Positions 1-6,176 of a stretch of 9,743 nucleotides of DNA are shown here, one piece after another. The position numbers and the translations under genes were made by a program. The first letter of the stretch is position 1, and each line of letters starts with the position of its first letter. The notes beneath the pieces were generated by a model. That model was not told the origin of the DNA. It saw only the letters and a list, made by a program, of their open reading frames with translations, and searched no databases. The DNA is from Methanosarcina sp. (lineage in GTDB: Archaea > Halobacteriota > Methanosarcinia > Methanosarcinales > Methanosarcinaceae): the NCBI GenBank assembly GCA_024280975.1, contig JAMXLQ010000281.1, forward strand, positions 1-9,743, read 5' to 3'.

Positions 1-851
1 GTTACATGGACAAGGCTTCCGGTCGCGCCCTTATAGTCAACGTCAAGCAGGGGGTGGTTTAAGGCAGTACGCACTACCTCAGTGCTCTTGTCCTGGTTTT
101 TTGACTCGCCTACAAGCATAACTGCAACTCCGCCACAGCTCATGATAGTCCTGATATCGGCGTAGTCAAGGTTTATCAGTGAGGGCACTGTGATCGTCTC
201 TGTAATTCCCTTTACGGTCTCGGCAATCAGCTGGTCCATTACGGAAAAAGCTTGGTCTATGGGGAGGTTTGGCACGTAATTAAGCAGCCTGTTATTATCC
301 AGGACAATTACGGTATCAGCTGCCCTGCGCAGGTCTTCAAGACCTTCTTCGGCTTTGAAAATCCGAGCTCTCTCAACTCTGAAGGGGCTGGAGACCATTC
401 CTACAACGATTGCTCCCTGTTCTTTTGCCACTTCGGCAACTACAGGGGCAACCCCTGTCCCTGTACCTCCGCCTAACCCTGCAGTGATGAAAACCAGGTC
501 AACATCCTTTAACACTTCTTCGAGCGTACCTCTTGCAAGTTCCGCAGCTTTCTTTCCTGTCTCGGGGTAGCCACCTGCTCCCAGTCCCCGTGTGAGAGTT
601 TTTCCTACAAGGATCTTCTTGTCAGCTCTTACATTGTCAAGGTGCTGCTTATCAGTATTGATGCAGACCGTTTCCGCACCTTCGATCCCGATGTTATAGA
701 GACGGTTTACAGTGTTGTTCCCGGCACCCCCGCATCCGACAATCATGATTCGCGGTTGTCCGAATTCTTCGAAGTCTTCATCAGAGGAGGTCTTCCGATA
801 TTCCTTCTCTTTTTCGCTGAATTTCATTGCTTCCTGTACAAATGATTGCAA
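1..851 (-). CDS. ftsZ: Cell division GTPase FtsZ, N-terminal part (runs off left edge)
   Basis: FtsZ is the tubulin-like GTPase that polymerises at mid-cell to build the archaeal division ring. I translated this frame directly; it is open to the window edge. It shows the nucleotide-binding start MIVGCGGAGNNTVNRL (residues 36-51), the tubulin signature AGLGGGTGTG (124-133), and the synergy (T7) loop NLDYADIR (227-234), whose aspartates complete the GTPase site of the next subunit. The visible 283 residues cover the GTPase domain and the beginning of the C-terminal domain; the rest lies outside. I chose TTG at 851 because GAGGGG sits about six bases upstream and the frame is closed by TAA a few codons earlier. 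ATG at 827 is the alternative, costing eight residues. The roughly 35 residues before the GTPase core are charged and probably disordered. In many euryarchaea secE and spt5 follow ftsZ; that side is not visible. Confidence 0.96.
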   Translation of the reverse strand, partial: MQSFVQEAMKFSEKEKEYRKTSSDEDFEEFGQPRIMIVGCGGAGNNTVNRLYNIGIEGAETVCINTDKQHLDNVRADKKILVGKTLTRGLGAGGYPETGKKAAELARGTLEEVLKDVDLVFITAGLGGGTGTGVAPVVAEVAKEQGAIVVGMVSSPFRVERARIFKAEEGLEDLRRAADTVIVLDNNRLLNYVPNLPIDQAFSVMDQLIAETVKGITETITVPSLINLDYADIRTIMSCGGVAVMLVGESKNQDKSTEVVRTALNHPLLDVDYKGATGSLVHV

Positions 852-892
852 TTCTATCCCCTCGACTGGATTTGTGTCTAATTGTTACGTTT

Positions 893-919
893 GACTCCCC
901 ACCCTTTACATCGGGGGTC
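893..919 (-). promoter_or_regulatory. Possible hairpin in the ftsZ leader
   Basis: GC-rich island in an AT-rich spacer, 42 bases upstream of the ftsZ start. The outer arms GAC and GTC and inner runs of C and G can pair with one mismatch on the ftsZ transcript strand, around a 13-base loop. The island stands out by composition, but pairing is modest and no known leader motif was recognised. Confidence 0.25.
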
Positions 920-1012
920 GCATCCCTTTCAATACTCTGAGTGGAATTATGAGATAACCTTCAGAACTTACTAAAGATTTTCATCCGTTATCTTTAATAA
1001 GTTGGCACTCTG

Positions 1013-1031
1013 CCGAACTTAAATATTTCGG
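1013..1031 (-). promoter_or_regulatory. Candidate ftsZ promoter: TATA element inside a short inverted repeat
   Basis: On the minus strand an AT core ATATTTAAG is flanked by the inverted repeat CCGAA ... TTCGG. If it serves as the TATA box, transcription would begin about 25 bases further along, giving ftsZ a leader of roughly 140 nt. The flanking palindrome could bind a regulator overlapping the TATA-binding site. This rests on sequence resemblance only; other AT-rich stretches nearby could serve. Confidence 0.3.
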
Positions 1032-1153
1032 ACTTATTTAAACTGTATTCTTAAATTGTTTATCAAGTTTAAATATGTCACCCATAAATCTCATATATTC
1101 ACTCTTTTACTTCCTTTAGCATTTAATTCTCAAAGATGAAGGGTGAGGAAATG

Positions 1154-1170
1154 CCAAAATGTTTATATAT
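1154..1170 (+). promoter_or_regulatory. Orphan archaeal promoter-like site
   Basis: CCAAAATG followed by TTTATATAT resembles an archaeal BRE plus TATA box on the plus strand. Transcription would start near 1190, but no plus-strand gene follows for more than 800 bases. A transcript would run antisense to the small frame at 1196-1300. It could drive a noncoding RNA, be left over from a lost gene, or be chance in AT-rich DNA. Confidence 0.3.
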
Positions 1171-1195
1171 GTCAACTTAATTTTTTATCAACTGT

Positions 1196-1300
1196 TTAAT
1201 TCCCCGCAGCAAAGCTCTCCTGATTATCCAAGTCAAGGCAATTTTCAGATATTATCTTCTCTATTCTTTTGATGGCATGCCTGACTTCAGGGGCTAACAC
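1196..1300 (-). CDS. Possible 34-residue ORF or gene remnant, unknown
   Basis: I do not recognise this. Read on the minus strand from GTG at 1300 to TAA at 1196, the frame encodes 34 residues including the stretch APEVRHAIKRIEKIISE (3-19), a plausible amphipathic helix, followed by an acidic stretch and a C-terminal AAGN. AGGA lies about six bases before the GTG. Composition and amino acid makeup look more gene-like than the AT-rich, Lys/Asn-rich frames around it. The upstream in-frame stop lies only about 14 codons before the GTG, so if this is the tail of a longer gene, the front has been lost or frameshifted. It may be a small protein, a pseudogene end, or chance. Confidence 0.28.
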   Translation of the reverse strand: MLAPEVRHAIKRIEKIISENCLDLDNQESFAAGN

Positions 1301-1669
1301 TGCAATCCTATAATTCGTTTTTCATAAAACTTTCGATTAGATTTTTGCAATTTTATGAGACTGTTTGTATTATTACGTTTAAGTAGAATTCTCCTCCTAA
1401 AAACTGTTTCGGTATTATTCCAGAATTTCGAGGCTCTTGCCTGATTTTTAAAATTAGTTTTATCTGTATTAATATATATCTTTTTATATTTGCGATTTTC
1501 ATTCAATGGGCTCCAATTTATCTCGTAAACTTTATTTACATAGATATTTTCAAATTAATTTCACCAGTATACTTTTTGGAACGAACATTTAGGAAGGTAA
1601 ATTTGATATCAGCGTGACAAAATTTGAAAAAAGTACTAATCAATAGGAAACGTATTAATCGGTAAATAT

Positions 1670-1820
1670 GTAAATTCATGAAGACTCAATTAGAAACATA
1701 AGAGCACGTTAAAACGATAAAAGAGAACATAGAGTTATAAAAAAACATGTTAGGTTCATAAAAAAATATTAAACTCGCAAAAGGTTCTTTAAATTCACAA
1801 AAAATATGTTAAAGCTATAA
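1670..1820. repeat. Degenerate AT-rich tandem repeat, period about 20 bp
   Basis: About eight units begin near 1670, 1690, 1708, 1731, 1749, 1770, 1789 and 1808, each with a GTTAAA/TTAAA-like start, a central TC or CA, and an A-tract. A-tracts centred near 1742, 1763, 1780 and 1801 are about 20 bp apart, roughly two helical turns, so the DNA may be intrinsically bent. Units differ at many positions, which suggests an old duplication series. Confidence 0.55.
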
Positions 1821-1825
1821 CTCTG

Positions 1826-1990
1826 CTTGGAATTTTCAGGAAAACTTTAAAGCTTAAAACTGTTTTTATCTTAATCTCCAGGGACCTCAGTTGGCTTAAT
1901 TTCAGGAATCCTTGAGGCTTAATTACCGGGAATCTTGTTAGCTTAATCCCAGGAGTTCTGGATAGTTTACTTACCAAGGATCTTAATCCA
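1826..1990. repeat. Degenerate tandem repeat with CTTAAT core, period about 24 bp
   Basis: CTTAAT recurs at 1870, 1895, 1918, 1942 and 1982, mostly followed by a TTCAGGAATC-like segment; spacings are 25, 23, 24 and 40. Weaker related units start at 1826 and 1853. The array directly follows the 20-bp repeat and ends about 28 bp before the HAD start, so it overlaps the region where that gene's promoter must lie. On the minus strand the 24-bp period gives an eight-residue repeat, which explains the open frame there without needing a gene. Confidence 0.5.
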
Positions 1991-2017
1991 AATCACTAAG
2001 TTTTCAATTTTGGAGTC

Positions 2018-2686
2018 ATGACCGTGTTAAAGGCACTGATTTTCGATATGGATGGCGTTCTCGTGGACTCCATGCCCTTCCACGCAGCAGCCTGGAAAAA
2101 AGCTTTCCTTGATATGGGTATGGAAATTCAGGACAGAGATATTTATGCAATTGAAGGATCAAATCCCACGAATGGTATCCATTTGCTTATTCAAAAAGCC
2201 AGGAAAGAACCAGAAGAATATAATTTCGAAATTATTACCTCAATTTACAGGCAGGAATTTAAACGGATCTTTGAGCTGAAAGCTTTCGACGGCATGAAAG
2301 AGTGCCTTGAAACCCTTAAGACTCGTTTCCTGCTCTCAGTAGTCTCAGGCTCTGACCATCTCATTGTTCACGGGATCATTGACAAGCTTTTCCCGAATAT
2401 ATTCGATATTGTGGTTACAGGAGATGATATTAAGAACTCAAAACCTGATCCTGATCCTTTTCTCAAAGCTGTAAAACTCCTGAATGTGCAGCGGGAAGAG
2501 TGCATAGTAATAGAAAACGCCATTCTGGGCGTAGAAGCTGCAAAAAAAGCCGAAATTTACTGCATAGGGGTTCCCACATATGTGGAGCCTTCACAGCTTG
2601 ACAGGGCGGATCTTGTGGTAGGAGACCACCGACTGCTAATGCAACATCTTTTAAATCTTGAACCTGTTTACGGATTCAAGGCATGA
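2018..2686 (+). CDS. HAD-superfamily phosphatase (subclass IA, beta-phosphoglucomutase / phosphoglycolate phosphatase-like)
   Basis: Predicted cytosolic Mg-dependent phosphohydrolase or phosphomutase acting on a small phosphorylated metabolite, probably a sugar phosphate; the substrate cannot be read from sequence. Motif I is FDMDGVLVDS (9-18) with nucleophile D10 and acid/base D12. An alpha-helical cap follows (about 20-85). Motif II is SVVSGSD (107-113), motif III lysine is K142 in KPDPDPF, and motif IV is VIENAILGVEAA (164-175), with EN where many relatives have ED. At 222 residues it has normal length. Start choice: ATG at 2018 lies only two bases after GGAG (2012-2015), while in-frame GTG at 2024 lies eight bases after it and would give a MLKALIFDMDG start, so 2024 may be the true start. 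It is the only confident plus-strand gene here and converges on fttA. Confidence 0.9.
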   Translation: MTVLKALIFDMDGVLVDSMPFHAAAWKKAFLDMGMEIQDRDIYAIEGSNPTNGIHLLIQKARKEPEEYNFEIITSIYRQEFKRIFELKAFDGMKECLETLKTRFLLSVVSGSDHLIVHGIIDKLFPNIFDIVVTGDDIKNSKPDPDPFLKAVKLLNVQREECIVIENAILGVEAAKKAEIYCIGVPTYVEPSQLDRADLVVGDHRLLMQHLLNLEPVYGFKA

Positions 2687-2706
2687 AAAAATTTATCTTT
2701 TTTTCA
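2684..2706 (+). terminator. AT-rich hairpin and T-tract ending the HAD gene
   Basis: The HAD stop codon TGA starts an 8-bp perfect inverted repeat, TGAAAAAA (2684-2691) with TTTTTTCA (2699-2706), around a seven-base loop. The right arm with its preceding T forms a seven-T run (2698-2704), the kind of U-rich tract at which archaeal transcription ends. Confidence 0.55.
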
Positions 2707-2707
2707 C

Positions 2708-2738
2708 AAAAAAGAATTGTGGCCCTTATGGGTCACAA
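2708..2738 (-). terminator. Hairpin plus U-tract ending the fttA gene
   Basis: A 9-bp stem, TTGTGGCCC (2717-2725) with GGGTCACAA (2730-2738), including one G-T pair, closes a TTAT loop. On the minus strand it is followed by TTCTTTTTT (2716-2708), an intrinsic-terminator-like arrangement. The fttA stop codon TGA (2735-2733) lies inside the first stem arm on that strand. Confidence 0.6.
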
Positions 2739-4646
2739 CAACCTTACGGTCTCAAGGTTTGTAAGAGCTCGGGTTTCAATCTTCAATTTCTTGTAGATCG
2801 AACTTGCCAGGTCAACGCAGGCTTTTTCGTCCCCATGCTCTGTAAACACTCTTTCTGGGCGGGGCTGCATCTTCTTGATGTAATCCATAAGCTGTCTCCT
2901 ATCGGAGTGGCCTGAGAAGCCGTCAACTACCTGGACTTCCATATTTAGTTTCAGGATTTCGGGCCCCCCTCCTTTTCCTGTCATTGGAATTTCTTTCCAT
3001 CCTTTCTGGATTCTGCGCCCGATTGTTCCATCGGCCTGGTACCCTACAAACACCAGAGAATTGCGCGGGTCTTCGGCAAAGGCTTTGAAATAATCCATAA
3101 CCGGTCCTCCGTTCATCATACCCGATGTCGAGAGGATAACACAGGGGTGAGGGTTCTGAATTATCTTCTGGCGAGCGTCGTGAGAGTCAACAGGTCTAAA
3201 GCATTCGGACAAGAAGGGATTCTGGCCTTTCTGGAAGATCAGCTTTCTCAAGTCGTTGTTCAGGTATTCAGGATGTGTAGCATGAATTGCCGTTGCTTCC
3301 CAGATCATTCCATCCAGATAGACCGGAATTTCAGGTATCAGTCCTTTTCTTATAGACTCTTCAAGCACTATCATGACTTCCTGGCTTCGACCTACTGCAA
3401 AAGTCGGAATGAGACAAACTCCTCCCCTCTCCACAGTATTCTTAACTACCATCTGCAGGTGTCTTTCGGCGTCTTTAAGTGGAGGCTGGAACGCGCTGGA
3501 ATTGCCATAAGTAGCCTCACTGATGACAGTTTCTACTCTCGGGAACTTATTGACGGCAGGATCAAAAAGCCGCGTTTTCTCATATTTATAGTCTCCTGTA
3601 AAGACTACGTTATGAAGCCCGTCTCCTATATGGAAATGGGAAATAGCCGATCCCAAGATATGGCCTGCATTATGGAAAGTCAGTTTGATATCAGGAGCAA
3701 TATCCGTTACTTCCTCATAGTCCAGAGAAATTGTGTGTTTAAGGGTTTTTGCTACCATGCCTGACTCATAGGGAATCTTCTTCCCTTCTTTTGCTGCCAC
3801 GTCGATGTAGTCGAGCTGGAGCAGCACCATCAGATCTTTTGTTGGGGGTGTGCAGTAAACAGGTCCTTCATATCCATATTTGAAAAGCAAAGGGACAAGC
3901 CCCTGATGGTCCAAATGGGCGTGAGTAACTACCAAGGCATCAATCTGGTTTAAGGGAAAAACTTCAGGAACATACAGGTAAGGAGTCATGTTTTCGTCCG
4001 ATCCTACGTTGACTCCACAGTCGATCAGGATTCTGGACTCGGGGGTTGAGAGCAGGAAGCAACTCCGCCCTACTTCTTTGCACCCCCCAAGCGATGTAAC
4101 CCTTACCCATTGATCTTTTGAGGTACACTCTTTGTGAATTTTCCTCCCCACTGATCTAAGGATTTCCTTTCTTTCCTTGAGGTTATTTCTCATAAATTCC
4201 CTGATGTTTTTTACGGTACGAGATTTGATAGGAGGAGTCCGTACAACTTTCGGAATCCAGCCGATCTGCTTTGTGATCTCCCGTAGAGTAGCTCCGTGCT
4301 TTCCTATCACAAGGCCAGGCTTTTCAGCTTCAATAATTACTTCTCCGGAGTCGGGATCAAAATAATAGCTTGAGATTACAGATTCCTTTGGAACAACTTC
4401 TTCGATTATAGAAATAGAGTCTTCAGGAGTTGCAAGCACCCTGGGGTCAGGGCGCATGGCAATCCTTGTCCTGAGTTCTTTTGCAAGATTGCGAATAATA
4501 TTCCCATCGTCAGCGAATTTTCGAGGCTCTTCAGTATATAGTACAAGCTGAGGCCCTTCAAATTCCACGTCGGTAATTGTAACTCCCGCAGGTAGGTTTT
4601 TCTCAATTTTATGTTTGAGGTCTAATAGCACGTCTTCAATAGGCAT
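2733..4646 (-). CDS. fttA: Transcription termination factor FttA / aCPSF1, beta-CASP ribonuclease with KH domains
   Basis: Archaeal homologue of eukaryotic CPSF73. It cleaves nascent RNA at U-rich 3' ends and releases RNA polymerase (established for FttA/aCPSF1 in other methanogens). The 637 residues run: an N-terminal KH-like region (about 1-70), a KH domain with GxxG motif GLVIGKHG (111-118), the metallo-beta-lactamase core with THAHLDHQG (241-249; H242, H244, D246, H247), H329 in AGHILGS and D352 in TGDY, then the beta-CASP insert with E377 (motif A), HATHP (455-459), H580 in GFSGHSD and H604 in TEHGD. All expected metal ligands are present. Start: ATG at 4646 has GGAAG seven bases upstream; TTG at 4649 only lengthens the frame by one codon. 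It lies 109 nt downstream of psmB, an order also known in other euryarchaea, but has its own TATA candidate. Confidence 0.96.
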   Translation of the reverse strand: MPIEDVLLDLKHKIEKNLPAGVTITDVEFEGPQLVLYTEEPRKFADDGNIIRNLAKELRTRIAMRPDPRVLATPEDSISIIEEVVPKESVISSYYFDPDSGEVIIEAEKPGLVIGKHGATLREITKQIGWIPKVVRTPPIKSRTVKNIREFMRNNLKERKEILRSVGRKIHKECTSKDQWVRVTSLGGCKEVGRSCFLLSTPESRILIDCGVNVGSDENMTPYLYVPEVFPLNQIDALVVTHAHLDHQGLVPLLFKYGYEGPVYCTPPTKDLMVLLQLDYIDVAAKEGKKIPYESGMVAKTLKHTISLDYEEVTDIAPDIKLTFHNAGHILGSAISHFHIGDGLHNVVFTGDYKYEKTRLFDPAVNKFPRVETVISEATYGNSSAFQPPLKDAERHLQMVVKNTVERGGVCLIPTFAVGRSQEVMIVLEESIRKGLIPEIPVYLDGMIWEATAIHATHPEYLNNDLRKLIFQKGQNPFLSECFRPVDSHDARQKIIQNPHPCVILSTSGMMNGGPVMDYFKAFAEDPRNSLVFVGYQADGTIGRRIQKGWKEIPMTGKGGGPEILKLNMEVQVVDGFSGHSDRRQLMDYIKKMQPRPERVFTEHGDEKACVDLASSIYKKLKIETRALTNLETVRLL

Positions 4647-4679
4647 CAAAAATCTTCCTTTTTATCAAAAAATGAAAAA

Positions 4680-4690
4680 GTATATAGATA
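4680..4690 (-). promoter_or_regulatory. Candidate TATA box for fttA
   Basis: TCTATATAC on the minus strand, 35-45 bases before the fttA ATG. Start of transcription would fall near the ribosome binding site, giving a very short leader. It suggests fttA can be transcribed apart from psmB. Confidence 0.4.
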
Positions 4691-4730
4691 TTGGAAAAAT
4701 AATAGGTTGAAAAAGATTTTAGTTTAGTAT

Positions 4731-4744
4731 TAAAATAAAAAATC
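4731..4744 (-). terminator. T-rich tract after psmB
   Basis: On the minus strand, GATTTTTTATTTTA begins about 12 bases after the psmB stop codon. No hairpin precedes it, as usual for archaeal terminators. Together with the fttA TATA candidate, this argues that psmB and fttA are at least partly separate transcripts. Confidence 0.45.
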
Positions 4745-4755
4745 AACAGTTTAAG

Positions 4756-5391
4756 TTATTTAATTAATTGAGCCCTTATGGATTTTACTTCTTCAGGATC
4801 CAGCCTCCTGAACTCATCCTTAGTAATTACTACTACATCGATGTTCTCTCCAGAAGCTGAATCCCTTTTAGTGGCGTTGTGAATCGCCCGAATAGCAAGA
4901 TCAAGGCCTTCCTTTACAGTCATATCTTCTCTGTACTGGTCTTCAAGCACTCCGTATGCCATGGGAGAACCGGAACCTGTAGCCGAGATTCTTGTTTCTT
5001 CGATGCTTCCTCCAAGAGCATCCAGTGAGTAGATACCAGGCCCATTTTTATCAACTCCTCCTATAAGGAGCTGGACCATCATGGGATAGTAGCGGTTAGC
5101 ATTTAAGAAGTTTGACATTAATGTTGCAATACCTTTTATTGTCATAGATTCATTTCTGCGCATTTTGTAGAGCTGCGACTCTACATTTACGAGCCGTACA
5201 AGCTGCTGCGCATCGCCTACCGAACCGGCAGTGGTCATTGCTACAAGGTCGTCTATCTGGTAAACCTTCTTTGCAGTTTTACTTGCGATGAAATTCCCCA
5301 TTGTGGCTCTCTGTTCGCTTGCGAGCACGATACCATCGGTACAAACTACTCCTACGGTAGTTGTGCCCTTTAGATATTTATCATTATCCAT
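4756..5391 (-). CDS. psmB: Archaeal 20S proteasome beta subunit
   Basis: Catalytic subunit of the 20S proteasome; two seven-membered beta rings lie between PsmA rings, and protein substrates are delivered by PAN or Cdc48-type ATPases. From ATG at 5391 the protein has the nine-residue propeptide MDNDKYLKG, removed autocatalytically to expose T10 as the N-terminal nucleophile (mature T1). Mature E17 and K33 are in place, and the DSASG motif supplies the D166/S169-type residues; GSGSP near mature 129 completes the site. The propeptide length agrees with that known from Methanosarcina thermophila. An ATG two codons upstream (5397) leaves almost no space after GAGGGT, while 5391 leaves a normal gap, so 5391 is preferred. 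Length (211 residues) is typical. A structured leader and strong TATA box lie upstream. No psmA gene is visible. Confidence 0.97.
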   Translation of the reverse strand: MDNDKYLKGTTTVGVVCTDGIVLASEQRATMGNFIASKTAKKVYQIDDLVAMTTAGSVGDAQQLVRLVNVESQLYKMRRNESMTIKGIATLMSNFLNANRYYPMMVQLLIGGVDKNGPGIYSLDALGGSIEETRISATGSGSPMAYGVLEDQYREDMTVKEGLDLAIRAIHNATKRDSASGENIDVVVITKDEFRRLDPEEVKSIRAQLIK

Positions 5392-5407
5392 AAACATACC
5401 CTCATAA

Positions 5408-5469
5408 TAAGTTAAAAATGAGAAAATGTCGCTAAAAAATGTTTTAGTGAGGTGAGTATTTTTAACTTA
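5408..5469 (-). promoter_or_regulatory. Inverted repeat / nested hairpin in the psmB leader
   Basis: TAAGTTAAAAAT (5408-5419) and ATTTTTAACTTA (5458-5469) form a perfect 12-bp inverted repeat. Inside it, CTAAAA (5432-5437) and TTTTAG (5442-5447) make a six-bp inner stem with a four-base loop. In the psmB transcript the outer stem ends a few bases before the GAGGG ribosome binding site. A CCUCA segment in the leader, between the outer left arm and inner hairpin, is complementary to UGAGG at that site, so alternative pairing could mask it. It might instead be an operator in DNA. Confidence 0.45.
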
Positions 5470-5512
5470 AATAGCAGGATTTAGCACTTCATTATCTCAT
5501 TATTAATATCGC

Positions 5513-5527
5513 TATATATAAGTTTTC
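5513..5527 (-). promoter_or_regulatory. psmB promoter (BRE and TATA box)
   Basis: On the minus strand GAAAAC followed by TTATATATA is a good archaeal BRE/TATA match. Transcription should start near 5490, giving psmB a leader of about 100 nt that contains the inverted repeat. A second weaker TATA-like site, CTATTTAAG near 5466-5475, overlaps the repeat's outer arm. Confidence 0.55.
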
Positions 5528-5653
5528 CTTCTCTTTTTTATTAAACGTGTCTAAATTTAAATTTGGAGAATTATTTGGTAAAATTTTTTCTCTTGTCCTT
5601 TTCAGGATATTCTACAGGTTATTCAGATCTCCTGGCTCTAAAATACCTAAAAT

Positions 5654-6166
5654 TTAACTGAAAAGGCCTTCTATCTCTTCAGCAAGTTCATTTATTCTTT
5701 GAATCACATTTTCTGGTACTTCTTGCTTACGCATGAGGGCAGTCCTCTCAGCTATAGTTATTCTCTTCGTTCCCTTAACAAGGTTATCGGCATGGGCAAC
5801 TATTTTCTCCTCAAGGCTTCGTGGGAAATAATCATCATCAGGGAGTCCTAGCTTCCTTGCCTCATCTTTTGAGATTCCTGCTCCGATATGTCTTTTTATT
5901 ATTTCAGAAATCTCTGGCTCTATTCCTCTGGTTCTGGCTAGCCTGTACCCTTCTACTGCATGATCGATTTTATGAGTTTTACATCTTCCAAAATCATGAA
6001 GAAGAGCCCCTACTTCTACCAGTTCTGGATTTACATTATGTCCTGCTGCTTTTGCTTTATTTGCAATCTCAACTGCGAGCGATGAAACTTCCTTACAGTG
6101 CTCGATTACATTTGGAGCACATCCGGTTTCCTCAAGCAGCTTTGTCGCTTCATCTCTGGTAATCAA
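5654..6166 (-). CDS. HD-domain protein (TIGR00295-like), predicted metal-dependent phosphohydrolase
   Basis: Small archaeal HD-superfamily protein, probably a cytosolic metal-dependent phosphohydrolase; substrate unknown. The motif residues are complete: H23 (EHCKEVS), H57-D58 in ALLHDFGR, H93 in KRHIG and D127 in AHADN. No second domain is present in 170 residues. Start: the longest frame begins at ATG 6196 inside tfe, adding ten residues (MLLVQCKWST) that look unlike the family and lack a ribosome binding site. TTG at 6166 gives MITRDEATKLLEE, a more typical beginning, ten bases after the tfe stop; its ribosome binding site (GTGG-like) is weak, so translation may be coupled to tfe. The start is uncertain. 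It probably shares the tfe transcript, which is the only contextual hint about its role. Confidence 0.85.
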   Translation of the reverse strand: MITRDEATKLLEETGCAPNVIEHCKEVSSLAVEIANKAKAAGHNVNPELVEVGALLHDFGRCKTHKIDHAVEGYRLARTRGIEPEISEIIKRHIGAGISKDEARKLGLPDDDYFPRSLEEKIVAHADNLVKGTKRITIAERTALMRKQEVPENVIQRINELAEEIEGLFS

Positions 6167-6176
6167 GGTAGACCAC

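Larger units (their letters stand above)
852..2017. other. Long AT-rich intergenic region between ftsZ and the HAD gene
   Basis: This 1.17 kb spacer holds no convincing full-length gene. From left to right it contains the ftsZ leader and promoter candidate, a plus-strand promoter-like site near 1154-1170, a possible short coding stretch at 1196-1300, a very AT-rich part with nothing recognisable (about 1301-1669), then two sets of degenerate tandem repeats (1670-1820 and 1826-1990) reaching almost to the HAD start codon. It may be a decayed gene region, since the short coding stretch is clearly richer in GC than its surroundings. Confidence 0.6.

Noticed and set aside
1151..1180. Nine-codon frame after GGTGAGG
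   Set aside because: The ribosome binding site is too close to the ATG and the codons coincide with a TATA-like site, so chance is the simpler reading.
1294..1506. 70-codon open frame on the minus strand
   Set aside because: Lys/Asn-rich product of AT-rich DNA with no recognisable domain; it overlaps only a few bases of the more gene-like short frame in another phase.
1795..1977. 60-codon open frame on the minus strand with repeated residues
   Set aside because: Its eight-residue periodicity comes from the 24-bp DNA repeat, and no ribosome binding site or known domain is visible.
3147..3764. 205-codon open frame antisense to fttA
   Set aside because: It lies fully inside fttA, whose product is unmistakable; the antisense product is rich in Ser, Cys and Arg and has no domain.
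4644..4649. TTG at 4649 as fttA start
   Set aside because: The adjoining ATG at 4646 has the better distance to GGAAG and is the stronger start codon.
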